In this document: piece after piece, positions 18,471-26,483 of the stretch
How positions within the stretch are numbered: the first letter of the stretch is position 1
How the letters are laid out: every line of letters starts with the position of its first letter
From: Chelativorans multitrophicus
GTDB lineage: Bacteria > Pseudomonadota > Alphaproteobacteria > Rhizobiales > Rhizobiaceae
Length of the DNA: 64,000 bases
Reading direction: 5' to 3'
Assembly (NCBI RefSeq): GCF_011317445.1
Contig: NZ_JAAAPL010000003.1
Span: forward strand, 310,001-374,000
Program-made: the position numbers and the translations under genes
The notes under the pieces: model-generated
Seen by the model: the letters and a program-made list of their open reading frames with translations, nothing else
Told to the model about the DNA's origin: nothing
Database searches by the model: none

Positions 18471-18484
18471 CGGAGCCTTTACCC

Positions 18485-19597
18485 ATGGCTTTCCTGGAAA
18501 TTTCCTCTGTCACGAAATCCTTCGGGTCAGTGAACGTGCTGAAGGACGTGAGCCTTTCGATCGAAGAGGGCGAGTTCGTCGTCTTCGTGGGACCTTCGGG
18601 CTGCGGAAAATCGACGCTTCTCAGAATGATCACTGGTCTCGAGGATCCGACCTCCGGCACGATTTCCATCGGCGGCGAGGTGGTCAATGACGTCGAGCCC
18701 GCCAAGCGCGGCACCGCGATGGTGTTCCAGTCCTATGCGCTTTACCCGCACATGACCGTGTTCCAGAACATGTCCTTCGGCCTGCGTATGGCGGGAAGCC
18801 CGAAGGCGCTCATCCATGAACGGGTGGAGAAGGCGGCGGCAATCCTGCGCCTTGAGCAGCTGCTCGACCGCAAGCCGGCCCAGCTATCTGGAGGGCAGAA
18901 GCAGCGGGTGGCAATCGGCCGGGCGATAGTGCGGGAACCGCGCGTATTCCTCTTCGATGAGCCGCTTTCCAACCTGGATGCCGAATTGCGTGTCCAGATG
19001 CGCGCCGAGCTGATGGAGCTGCACCGGCGCCTGGGCACCACGATGATCTATGTGACGCATGATCAGGTGGAGGCCATGACCCTCGCCGATAAGATGGTAG
19101 TCATGCATGCCGGGCGCATCCAGCAAGCCGGCGCTCCTCTCGACCTCTACGACAATCCGGATAACCGCTTCGTCGCCGGCTTTGTCGGTTCGCCCAAGAT
19201 GAACTTCCTGCCTGCGCGGATCGCGGGTTCCGACGGACAGGTCCTGAAGCTCGGAGGCATTGGAGGTCAGGGCGCCGCGAGCATCCAGGCCACGCTGCCG
19301 CGCGATGTCGAGAACGTAGAGATCGGACTGCGCCCCGAACATTTGCGCATGGTGTCCGGAACGACGCCCGCCAATGGCGCGCTGCGGCTGGAAGGCCGCG
19401 TCGTTTTCTGCGAGGAGCTCGGGGCGGAATCCTACGTCCACCTGGATCTGGCGGACGGCACCAGGGTCATCGCGCGCGCTGGCCGCGATGCGGCAAAGAT
19501 GACCGATACCGCGGTCCTGACGGGAGATCTCGATCGGGCGCTTCTTTTCTCTCCCGACGGCGCGCGGATGCGCGGTGCGACCGGAACCAGCGCATGA
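18485..19597 (+). CDS. Sugar ABC transporter ATP-binding protein (MalK/UgpC type)
   Basis: 370-aa CUT1-class ATPase. Walker A GPSGCGKST, Q-loop VFQSYALYPHMTV, signature LSGGQKQRVAIGRAIV, Walker B VFLFDEPLSNLD, and the H-loop in YVTHDQVEA. A C-terminal regulatory TOBE-like domain (about residues 240-370) includes IGLRPEHLRM. The ATG at 18485 is chosen because the protein family starts directly before the first strand. The long open frame upstream is out of register with the permease gene. The stop overlaps the kinase gene start by four bases. Confidence 0.94.
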   Translation: MAFLEISSVTKSFGSVNVLKDVSLSIEEGEFVVFVGPSGCGKSTLLRMITGLEDPTSGTISIGGEVVNDVEPAKRGTAMVFQSYALYPHMTVFQNMSFGLRMAGSPKALIHERVEKAAAILRLEQLLDRKPAQLSGGQKQRVAIGRAIVREPRVFLFDEPLSNLDAELRVQMRAELMELHRRLGTTMIYVTHDQVEAMTLADKMVVMHAGRIQQAGAPLDLYDNPDNRFVAGFVGSPKMNFLPARIAGSDGQVLKLGGIGGQGAASIQATLPRDVENVEIGLRPEHLRMVSGTTPANGALRLEGRVVFCEELGAESYVHLDLADGTRVIARAGRDAAKMTDTAVLTGDLDRALLFSPDGARMRGATGTSA

Positions 19598-20568
19598 TCT
19601 CCCAAGGCAAGGACTCGGAGAGCCCGCTGATTATCGGCATCGACATTGGCGGGACGAAGACTCACCTGCGCGCCGAATACGCCGATGCGCCCAATGCAGG
19701 CAATGCGGGGGAGCGCATCCTCCCCAGCAGTCAGTGGCGGACGCGGAGCTGGAATGGCGACGCCCTCTGCCTGTTCGAGCTGGTGTCGGAGCTTGCGGCA
19801 GGGCGGCCCATCAGTGCCATCGGCATCGGCGCGCACGGATGCGACGACGACGAGGAGTGCAGGGCGTTCGAGACCGCCTTCTCAGCGCTGACCGACATTC
19901 CTGTCTCCGTCGTCAACGACGCTGAGCTTATGCCGCTCGCCCTCGGCCTCGCGGGCCAGATAGGTGTGGTCGCGGGGACCGGCTCGATCGCCGTGTGCCG
20001 TCCGCTGGGCAAGCGTATGATGTCCGCTGGTGGCTGGGGATGGCTCGTCGGCGACGAGGGCAGCGCGGCCGGCCTCGTGCGCGACGCCGTCCGTGCGGTC
20101 GCCCGGCATCTCGATGCGGGCGGGGAAGCGGACGAACCGCTTGCTGTGGCGCTGATGGAAAGCCTCTCGGTCCCGTCGCTTCCGCGGCTGGGCAGCGTCG
20201 TCGCGACCCTCGGCGGACCCGCCGCAGTCGGCGCGCACGCCGAGGCAGTCTTCGACGCAGCGGCGCGCGGGTCTTCGCTTGCTCGGAATGTCATCGAGGA
20301 GGGAGGGCGCGAACTGGCGAGACTCGTCATGCATCTCGATGCGCGCGGCGCCCAGGCGGCTTATGCCGTGGCAGGCGGTAGCGTTATCGTTGCCCAGCCC
20401 TCTTTGTGGAAGGCATTCTCCGAAGCGCTCACCGAGGCGTCCTGCGCGCGCATTACGCCGCAACTGTTTCGCGGGAGCCCGGTTGAGGGGGCATGCCGTC
20501 TCGCCGCGATGCTTTCTAATTCTTTGCCCGGCCGGCGGAACTCCTACCCGGCCACGGCGCGAACCTGA
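19594..20568 (+). CDS. BadF/BadG-type ATPase, probable N-acetylhexosamine kinase
   Basis: 324-aa protein of the BadF/BadG/BcrA/BcrD ATPase family, which includes N-acetylglucosamine kinases. The phosphate-1 loop GIDIGGTKTHLRAEY is near the N-terminus, VVAGTGSIAVCRPLG is phosphate 2, and GGWGWLVGDEGSAAGL is the conserved glycine-rich segment of GlcNAc-kinase-like members. It overlaps the ATPase gene (ATGA) and is followed by a SIS-domain protein. It probably phosphorylates the imported sugar. Confidence 0.85.
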   Translation: MISQGKDSESPLIIGIDIGGTKTHLRAEYADAPNAGNAGERILPSSQWRTRSWNGDALCLFELVSELAAGRPISAIGIGAHGCDDDEECRAFETAFSALTDIPVSVVNDAELMPLALGLAGQIGVVAGTGSIAVCRPLGKRMMSAGGWGWLVGDEGSAAGLVRDAVRAVARHLDAGGEADEPLAVALMESLSVPSLPRLGSVVATLGGPAAVGAHAEAVFDAAARGSSLARNVIEEGGRELARLVMHLDARGAQAAYAVAGGSVIVAQPSLWKAFSEALTEASCARITPQLFRGSPVEGACRLAAMLSNSLPGRRNSYPATART

Positions 20569-20587
20569 CCAAAAAGAAGGAAATCCG

Positions 20588-21580
20588 ATGAGTTACCGTT
20601 CCACGATAGCCCGCCAGCCCGAAGCGCTGGCCGACACCTATGCAGCCGCTAGCGAGCAGCTTGCCGGGATGGATCTGGCGTCGCTCGACAGGCCGGTGAT
20701 CGGAATTACGGGCATCGGCGCCAGCTTTGCCGCGGCGGTGGTTGGCGCCGGCGAGCTGCAAGCGCAGCGGCGACGTGCCTTCGCGATCCGCGCCTGCGAT
20801 ATGGCCGAAGGGCGTAACCTGGTCGACGCGCTTGTGGGCCTGTCCCATCGCGGCCGCAGCGTCGAGACGGTCCTGGCGCATGAGAAGCTTGCATCTGCAA
20901 AGCGCCTGGCGATCACAAATGATCCGGCGAGCCCGCTGGCGCGGGCTTCCGACCTGCATCTCACGTTGAACAACGGCTCGGACGCGACCCCATCGAGCAC
21001 GGGCTACACTGCAACGCTTTTGGCTATGGGTATGGCGTTTGAGAAGATGACCGGAGGAGCTCGCGGCGACTTCGCGTCGATCCCTGAACTCGCGCGGGAG
21101 ATGCTCGCCAACGCATCCGTAAAGATGAAGCGGCTGCGCGAACTGTTTCATCAGCGCCGCGCCATCGACTGCGTCGGGGCAGGCGCATCGCTGGGCACCG
21201 CCGACGGAGCATCGCTGCTGATCAGGGAGGCGGCACGCATTCCCGCATCGGCCTACGATACACGCCATTATCTCCACGGTCCGCTCGAATCTATGGATGG
21301 GACCACCGGCGTGGTCATCTTCGGCGATGGTCGGGAAATCGAGCTGGCGCACCAGGTGGAGAAAATCGGATGTCCCGTCCTGCTCGTTACCACCGACGCC
21401 TCTGTGAAGGACGGGGATCTGCTGACCGTCATTACCGTTCCGAAGCAGTCGAACCAGATCGCGCAAGGCATCCTGAACATCCTGGCGCCTCAGCTGTTCG
21501 CCGCGGAACTATCGGACGCGGCTAACCTCACCGATACCAAGTTCCGTTACCGCATGAACGACACGAAAGTGCCAGCGTAA
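20588..21580 (+). CDS. SIS-domain sugar-phosphate isomerase/deaminase
   Basis: 330-aa protein with two sugar-isomerase (SIS) domains, like the isomerase half of GlmS and the AgaS/FrlB deaminases. The first domain has GITGIGASFAAAVV. The second has CVGAGASLGTADGASLL and the motif HYLHGPLESMD, which corresponds to the KHGP stretch of GlmS-type isomerases. It starts at the ATG at 20588 after an AAGAAGGAAATCCG ribosome binding site. As last gene of the operon it probably isomerises or deaminates the phosphorylated amino sugar. Confidence 0.85.
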   Translation: MSYRSTIARQPEALADTYAAASEQLAGMDLASLDRPVIGITGIGASFAAAVVGAGELQAQRRRAFAIRACDMAEGRNLVDALVGLSHRGRSVETVLAHEKLASAKRLAITNDPASPLARASDLHLTLNNGSDATPSSTGYTATLLAMGMAFEKMTGGARGDFASIPELAREMLANASVKMKRLRELFHQRRAIDCVGAGASLGTADGASLLIREAARIPASAYDTRHYLHGPLESMDGTTGVVIFGDGREIELAHQVEKIGCPVLLVTTDASVKDGDLLTVITVPKQSNQIAQGILNILAPQLFAAELSDAANLTDTKFRYRMNDTKVPA

Positions 21581-21798
21581 TCCCGAGGGCGCCAATACGC
21601 ACTTGAGGAGATGCCCAGCGGCCCACGGCAGACGCACTGCTGCTCGGAGGCAAAGGGTCCGTGTTTGGACAGCTGTCCGTTGCCAACGGGTTATATTGAG
21701 CGTTTGCATTTGCTGGTTGGGGCGGCCATGCATCCGACCTGTAGGTGCGGCATTTCATCGGCCGCTGGCCGTAATGCCATTCGTACGGTTCAAGAAGA

Positions 21799-21823
21799 TG
21801 AGGCAGAGTATTGCTCTGCCTCA
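21799..21823 (-). terminator. Hairpin terminator downstream of the RidA-like gene
   Basis: A perfect 10-bp stem (TGAGGCAGAG / CTCTGCCTCA, loop TATTG) lies 12 bases past the stop of the minus-strand RidA-like gene. On the minus strand it is followed by TCTTCTTG. It could also stop readthrough from the plus-strand sugar operon. Confidence 0.65.
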
Positions 21824-21834
21824 GTTTGCAGGCC

Positions 21835-22314
21835 CTATTCCGGAACTACCGCAGTTACGTCGATCTCGAGCAGCATTCCGGGAATTGCAAATCCGCTCAC
21901 CACAAGAAATGTGTTTGCAGGAATAGGCATGTCCCCGTATGCCTCCCTCCGGCATTGCGCCACAGGTCCTTGATAACGAATATCGTTGACGTAAACGACT
22001 TGCTTAACGACGTCGGCAAGCGTCGCACCCTGGTCGGCCAACTTCGTCTTGATCTTCTCATATGCGTAGACGCACTGCTTGTATGGATCGCCGAGATGCA
22101 GGATAGCCGCGCTCTTGTCCTCGGTTTCGGTATGGTCCTCCGCCCCGACACCGGCCAGGAAAATAAACTTGCCGGGTCCTTTCACGGTTACAGACTCGGA
22201 AAACCTCGTGCGCGTCCACTCGGAGTAAGTGTGTCGTTCAACTTCAAGCGCCTCTACGCTCGGCGCGAACAGGCTAGCCAAGGCTACTCCCAAGGCCATT
22301 CGGGACATTCGCAT
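21835..22314 (-). CDS. RidA-family (YjgF/YER057c/UK114) protein with signal peptide
   Basis: 159-aa protein. Residues 1-22 (MRMSRMALGVALASLFAPSV, then EA) look like a secretion signal, and the rest is a YjgF/RidA domain including GATLADVVKQVVYVND and LEIDVTAVVP. RidA proteins deaminate reactive enamines in the cytosol using a conserved arginine near the C-terminal third. Here that segment reads PIPANTFLVVSGFAIPGM with no arginine, so the classical activity is doubtful. It diverges from the GntR gene across about 260 AT-rich bases. Confidence 0.85.
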   Translation of the reverse strand: MRMSRMALGVALASLFAPSVEALEVERHTYSEWTRTRFSESVTVKGPGKFIFLAGVGAEDHTETEDKSAAILHLGDPYKQCVYAYEKIKTKLADQGATLADVVKQVVYVNDIRYQGPVAQCRREAYGDMPIPANTFLVVSGFAIPGMLLEIDVTAVVPE

Positions 22315-22499
22315 TCAAAAATCTCCTCTCCACTTGAATTATGCCACCGGCGGACGCTAGTGCGATGTCTGCTGATTTTCATGCGGCATATCGCACGATA
22401 TCTAGGATAATAGCAGGAGTCTATATGGAACGACGTCTGATAAATTGGCAGTAATATCAAGGGCCCATATCGGCTCATCCAATCGCTCATAGAATCATG

Positions 22500-22560
22500 C
22501 ACGATTTATGATTTATGATCGATCCTTGACGATCGATAATTTATCGTAGATTATGAGATC
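22500..22560. promoter_or_regulatory. AT-rich divergent promoter region with repeated ATCGAT/TTTAT elements
   Basis: Just upstream of the GntR gene, ATTTATGATCGAT and ATCGATAATTTAT form an imperfect inverted repeat around CCTTGACG, next to extra copies of GATTTATGA. An AGGAGG ribosome binding site follows at 22561. The arrangement suits an autoregulatory GntR operator, but this is inferred from layout only. Confidence 0.4.
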
Positions 22561-22572
22561 AGGAGGACAATC

Positions 22573-23283
22573 GTGATCCGCAAACCCGTTTTGGCGCGCG
22601 TCGTGCTCGTCGACCAAGTCACCGCCGTTCTGATGGAACGCATTCTCGACCGCGACTACACCCCGGGCGAGAAGCTTAACATCGATGCGCTCTCGCGTGA
22701 GTTCGAGGTGAGTTCCTCTCCCATTCGCGAGGCGTTGACGCGGCTGTCCACGCTGGGCCTGGTCGCATTCGCCTCCTTCACCGGATTTTCGGTCGCGCCT
22801 GAGCCATCGCGCGAGTGGTTCGAGCAGTTGCGCGACTTCCGCATCCTTAACGAGGGGTGGGCGGCTCGGCGTCTGGCGCGCAGCCGCGAACCCGCGGCGA
22901 TCGCGCGAATGCGTGAGAGCATCGAGGCGATGGAGGCCAATCCGCCGCGCGGGCAGGACCGGGACTATGTCGGCATTAGCCGTGCCGACGAGAACTTCCA
23001 CAACGCCATGCTGGAGGCCGCCGGCAACGAGATTTTGTCCCAGGCGGTAAAGGGACTGCATCCTCATCTGCATCATGCGCGGCTGTTCAGCCGCATCCCC
23101 CACGACATTGCGCCGATGCTCGACGAGCACCGCGCCATCTACGACGCGATCATCCGGGGCGACGAAGATGGGGCTCAAGCCGCGGTCGAAGTGCATCTTC
23201 AGATGTCATGGCGTCGCTACGGCGGCTGGCATTCGGACCTGCCAGGAAAATCGCAAGAAGAACTTTCGGGCGTGAAAGGTTAG
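22573..23283 (+). CDS. GntR-family transcriptional regulator (FCD type)
   Basis: 236-aa regulator with an N-terminal winged HTH (IDALSREFEVSSSPIREALTRL) and a C-terminal FCD ligand domain with metal-binding residues around ENFHNAML and LDEHRAIYDAI. It starts at a GTG at 22573 preceded by AGGAGG. It probably controls the downstream sugar-acid genes (enolase-superfamily dehydratase, dehydrogenase, transporter). Confidence 0.93.
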   Translation: MIRKPVLARVVLVDQVTAVLMERILDRDYTPGEKLNIDALSREFEVSSSPIREALTRLSTLGLVAFASFTGFSVAPEPSREWFEQLRDFRILNEGWAARRLARSREPAAIARMRESIEAMEANPPRGQDRDYVGISRADENFHNAMLEAAGNEILSQAVKGLHPHLHHARLFSRIPHDIAPMLDEHRAIYDAIIRGDEDGAQAAVEVHLQMSWRRYGGWHSDLPGKSQEELSGVKG

Positions 23284-23286
23284 ATT

Positions 23287-23577
23287 CTTGCTTTGTGCCT
23301 GCTGCCTGATTGCGATCTTTGGCATCTATGCCGCGTTGCCGGTCTTCTGGCCGCCCCCGCCGATATTCCTGGCGGGGGCGGCCCCTCGGCGGCAGGTATC
23401 GCGCTCATTGGTTCTATCGGCAATCTGGTCGGCTTCGCCAGCCCTTCCATCGACGGCTGGGACAAGGGCGCGACTGGCTCGATCAATGCCGAACGCTACG
23501 TCATCGGCGCCAGCCTTACAGCGGCTGCCATCGCTCACGTGGCCTTGCGTGCGCGCCTGACGCACGCCGCCGCCTGA
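23287..23577 (+). pseudogene. C-terminal remnant of an MFS transporter (copy 1)
   Basis: Immediately after the GntR stop, a fragment of an MFS anion:cation-symporter-type permease is recognisable. LIAIFGIYAALPVFW is in one frame, and after a frameshift near 23385 SAAGIALIGSIGNLVGFASP and RYVIGASLTAAAI continue in another. Only the last three helices of a 12-helix transporter remain, so it is a dead gene. A second remnant of the same part of a related transporter lies beyond the enolase gene (24895-25360). Confidence 0.8.
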
Positions 23578-23603
23578 TTTTCAAAGCAAAGGACGAATTC
23601 ATT

Positions 23604-24734
23604 ATGACCAAGATCGTATCCGTTGAGGTTCTTCAAGCGGACCTAAAGCCCAAGGTAAAGCGCACCGACGCGGTGCAGGCCTTCGAATTGCAGGAGACAC
23701 CGATGGTCCGCATCACCGATGCGGACGGTGCGACCGGAACCGGCTACAGCTATACAATCGGCACAGGCGGCTCCTCGGTCTGCAAGCTGATCGACGACCA
23801 TCTTGCCCCGGTACTGATCGGCCGCGAGGCGGAGGAGATTGAAGGGCTCTGGCGGACCCTGTTCTTCCGCGTTCATGCAACGACGGTCGGCGCCATCACC
23901 TCAATCGCGCTCGCCGCGATCGACACCGCACTCTGGGATTTGCGCGCCCGCAAAGCAGGGCTGCCGCTGCACCGGCTCGCAGGCGGCGCGAAGAACGCGA
24001 TCGACCTCTATTACACCGAGGGCGGCTGGCTCCACATGTCGGAGTCTGAACTGGTCGAGGAGGCGCTCAAGGCCAAGGAGAGCGGGTTCGGCGGCACCAA
24101 AGTCAAAGTGGGCCGTCCGCATGTATTCGAGGACGTGAAGCGGCTTTCCGCGGTGCGCGACACGGTCGGCTGGGACTGGGAGGTGATGACCGACGCCAAT
24201 CAGGGCCTTTCGCTCGACGAGGCGATCCGCCGGGCACGGCACTACGAGAAGCTCGACGTCGCTTGGTTCGAGGAGCCGATTCATGCCGACGATGTCGGCG
24301 CGCATCGGCGCCTTTCGCAGTCGACAACGGTGCCGATCGCGGTTGGCGAGTCGATGTATTCGGTCTCGCAGTTCAAGGACTATCTCGAGGCCGGCGCCTG
24401 CTCAATCGTTCAGGTCGATGTCGGCCGCGTCGGCGGCATCACACCCTGGCTCAAGGTCGCGCATATGGCTGAGGCCTTCAACGTGCCGGTCTGCCCGCAT
24501 TTCCTTATGGAGATCCATCTCGCGCTCTGCTGCGCCGTGCCGAACAGCCGCTGGCTCGAATACATCCCGCAGCTCGACCTCGTGACCTCTTCGCCGATCC
24601 GTATCGAGAACGGCAAGGCGATCCCCTCCGACCAGCCGGGCCTCGGCATCGACTGGGATTGGGAGGCGCTGGAGAAAACCATCGTTCACCGCAAGAGCCA
24701 CGGCGCCGCGCCGGCCCTGAAGGCGGGAGCCTAA
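23604..24734 (+). CDS. Mandelate racemase/muconate lactonizing enzyme family sugar-acid dehydratase
   Basis: 376-aa enolase-superfamily enzyme. The catalytic base pair is the KxK in TKVKVGR. The magnesium ligands are in MTDANQG (Asp), WFEEPI (Glu) and VGESMYS (Glu), and VCPHFLMEIHLAL supplies the final acid/base region. Such proteins dehydrate aldonic acids (fuconate, rhamnonate, galactonate and similar) to 2-keto-3-deoxy acids. The substrate is not readable, but an SDR and an FAH-type hydrolase of the 2-keto-3-deoxy-L-fuconate route lie 3-5 kb downstream. Start ATG 23604. Confidence 0.88.
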   Translation: MTKIVSVEVLQADLKPKVKRTDAVQAFELQETPMVRITDADGATGTGYSYTIGTGGSSVCKLIDDHLAPVLIGREAEEIEGLWRTLFFRVHATTVGAITSIALAAIDTALWDLRARKAGLPLHRLAGGAKNAIDLYYTEGGWLHMSESELVEEALKAKESGFGGTKVKVGRPHVFEDVKRLSAVRDTVGWDWEVMTDANQGLSLDEAIRRARHYEKLDVAWFEEPIHADDVGAHRRLSQSTTVPIAVGESMYSVSQFKDYLEAGACSIVQVDVGRVGGITPWLKVAHMAEAFNVPVCPHFLMEIHLALCCAVPNSRWLEYIPQLDLVTSSPIRIENGKAIPSDQPGLGIDWDWEALEKTIVHRKSHGAAPALKAGA

Positions 24735-24894
24735 GATGGGTGCACTCGCGCCGATCCCATCGCCTCGGAGACAGATGTCAACCGGGCGGCGCTCACCCGG
24801 ATCGAAACGCAGCTGAAGCCGCATACCATCGACGGAGGCCGGGCAATTTGAACCGCCCGGCGCCCGAAGAACACAAACTAGAGGAGGAGACCCG
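24735..24894. other. Short decayed segment between dehydratase and MFS remnant 2
   Basis: 160 bases. One frame reads DPIASETDVNRAALTRIETQ followed by LKPHTIDGGRAI and a stop. This looks protein-like and may be the tail of a lost gene, but I cannot assign it. A GAGGAGG ribosome binding site at the end serves the following remnant. Confidence 0.4.
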
Positions 24895-25360
24895 ATGACT
24901 TTGCAGACCTTGCCTCTCGCGGCGGGCGAGGGCACGGCCGGAGACGCGCTATACAAGCGCGTTTACTGGCGGCTCACCCCCCTGCACGGCAGCGGCGAGC
25001 GCAAATGGCATCTCGCGCTTTGCGCCATCGCCAGCGGCATCGGCTATGCGGTGAGCGCTGCCTTCCCGCACGACCTCACCATCGCCGTGGCGGGGCTCTC
25101 GCTGGCGACGCTCGGCATCCTCGCCATTTTCCCGGTGTTCTGGACTGCACCCTCGACCTTCCTCAGCGGCGTCGCGGCGGCAAGCGGCATCGCCCTCATC
25201 AACTCGATGGGCAATCTCGGCAGTTATCTTCAGCCCGACCTTTATCGGCTGGGTCGACGATCAGATGCACAGCACCCAGCTCGCGATCAACGTCATCGCC
25301 GGCATGATGGTGCTGGCCGGGGTGCTCGTCCTCCTGTTCTGGCCATCGGGGAGACAGTGA
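24895..25360 (+). pseudogene. Internally deleted MFS transporter remnant (copy 2)
   Basis: It keeps a ribosome binding site, an ATG and the usual N-terminus of an anion:cation-symporter MFS protein (DALYKRVYWRLTPL). It then jumps in frame to the C-terminal third (GERKWHLALCAIASGIGYAV, PVFWTAPSTFLSGVAAASG, INSMGNLGSY), so about 250 codons are missing. Near 25235 the frame shifts, and the expected C-terminus GWVDDQMHSTQLAINVIAGM continues in another frame to a stop at 25360. The next gene's start follows at once. Non-functional transporter. Confidence 0.85.
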
Positions 25361-25364
25361 AGCC

Positions 25365-26441
25365 ATGAGTACGACGACAAACCCCCAAGCTACCCGATAC
25401 CGTGCGGAAGATCTCGAAGCACTCGCGCGGGGGCTTTTCGAACGCGCCGGGATGCCGGCGGAGAAGGCCAGCGATGTCGCCGCGGTGTTGGTCGAGGGCG
25501 ACCTCTTCGGCAAATCGACCCATGGGCTCGCACTGCTGCCGCTCTATCTGCGCGACATCGAGGCCGGCGGCATGACGCTCGACGGCGATCCCGAGGTACT
25601 CAACGATCTCGGCGCTTGCCTCACCTGGGACGGGCGCAAGCTGCCCGGCCCCTGGTTGCTGCGGCGCGCTACCGCCGAGGCGCTGAGCCGGGCGAAGCGC
25701 TTCGGCCTGGGTGCGGTCGCGATCCAGCGAAGCCACCACACCGCCTGTCTCGGTGCCTATCTGGAGCCGGCGGTCGCGGCCGGCTGCATGGTTCTGGTGA
25801 CGTTGACCGATCCTGGCCATAGCAGCGTCGCGCCCTTCGGCGGCGTCACGCCGGTGCTGACCTCGAACCCGATCGCCTTCGGCGCGCCATCGCCCGACAG
25901 GCCGATATTGATCGACATGTCTACGGCGCTGATGACCAATGGCGGCGTCGCCGCCTACCGCCAGCGAGGTGAGGCGCTGCCGCATCCCTTCCTGATGGAT
26001 GCGCAGGGCAAACCCTCGACCGATCCCAACATCATTGCCGCCGATCCGCCGGGCACGATCCTGCCGCTCGGCGGGCTGGAAGCGGGCCACAAGGGCTTCT
26101 CGATCGGACTCATCGTCGAACTGCTGACCGGCTGCCTGAGCGGCCGCGGCCGGGCCGAAGGCGACGACGGCTGGAGCGCAGCGGTCTTCGTCCTGGTTGT
26201 CGATCCGGCCGCTTTCGGCGGCGAGGAGGATTTCCAGCGTCAAGTCGCGGCGCTGGTGGACCTTTGCCATGGCTCGGCACTGCGCCCCGGCTTCAACCAT
26301 GTCGACTTGCCCGGCGCGCAAGCGTTTAGCCGCCGCGAAGGCCAGCGCCGTGACGGCGTGCTGCTGTCTCCCGGCATCGTTGCCGGTCTTGCCGAAAGCG
26401 CGAGCCGCTTCGGCCTCACCATGCCCGCCGCCGTTTCCTGA
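25365..26441 (+). CDS. Ldh-family (malate/L-lactate/ureidoglycolate-type) dehydrogenase
   Basis: 358-aa NAD(P)-dependent oxidoreductase of the Ldh2/MDH-II family. The family's active-site region appears as EGDLFGKSTHGLALLPLYL (catalytic His in THG), and SHHTACLGAYLE, SNPIAFGAPSPDRP and GGLEAGHKGFSIGL match its later conserved blocks. Members oxidise 2-hydroxy acids such as malate, L-lactate, 2,3-diketogulonate and ureidoglycolate. In this cluster it may oxidise L-lactate or a sugar-derived hydroxy acid. Its ATG lies four bases after the MFS remnant stop. Confidence 0.88.
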   Translation: MSTTTNPQATRYRAEDLEALARGLFERAGMPAEKASDVAAVLVEGDLFGKSTHGLALLPLYLRDIEAGGMTLDGDPEVLNDLGACLTWDGRKLPGPWLLRRATAEALSRAKRFGLGAVAIQRSHHTACLGAYLEPAVAAGCMVLVTLTDPGHSSVAPFGGVTPVLTSNPIAFGAPSPDRPILIDMSTALMTNGGVAAYRQRGEALPHPFLMDAQGKPSTDPNIIAADPPGTILPLGGLEAGHKGFSIGLIVELLTGCLSGRGRAEGDDGWSAAVFVLVVDPAAFGGEEDFQRQVAALVDLCHGSALRPGFNHVDLPGAQAFSRREGQRRDGVLLSPGIVAGLAESASRFGLTMPAAVS

Positions 26442-26483
26442 CGGCGGTCACCATCAACGACAATAACGTTTGGAGGAATTCCC

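Noticed and set aside
17669-18484. Apparent 270-residue N-terminal extension of the sugar ABC ATPase
   Set aside because: It is the out-of-frame shadow of the second permease gene. The ATPase family starts at the ATG at 18485.
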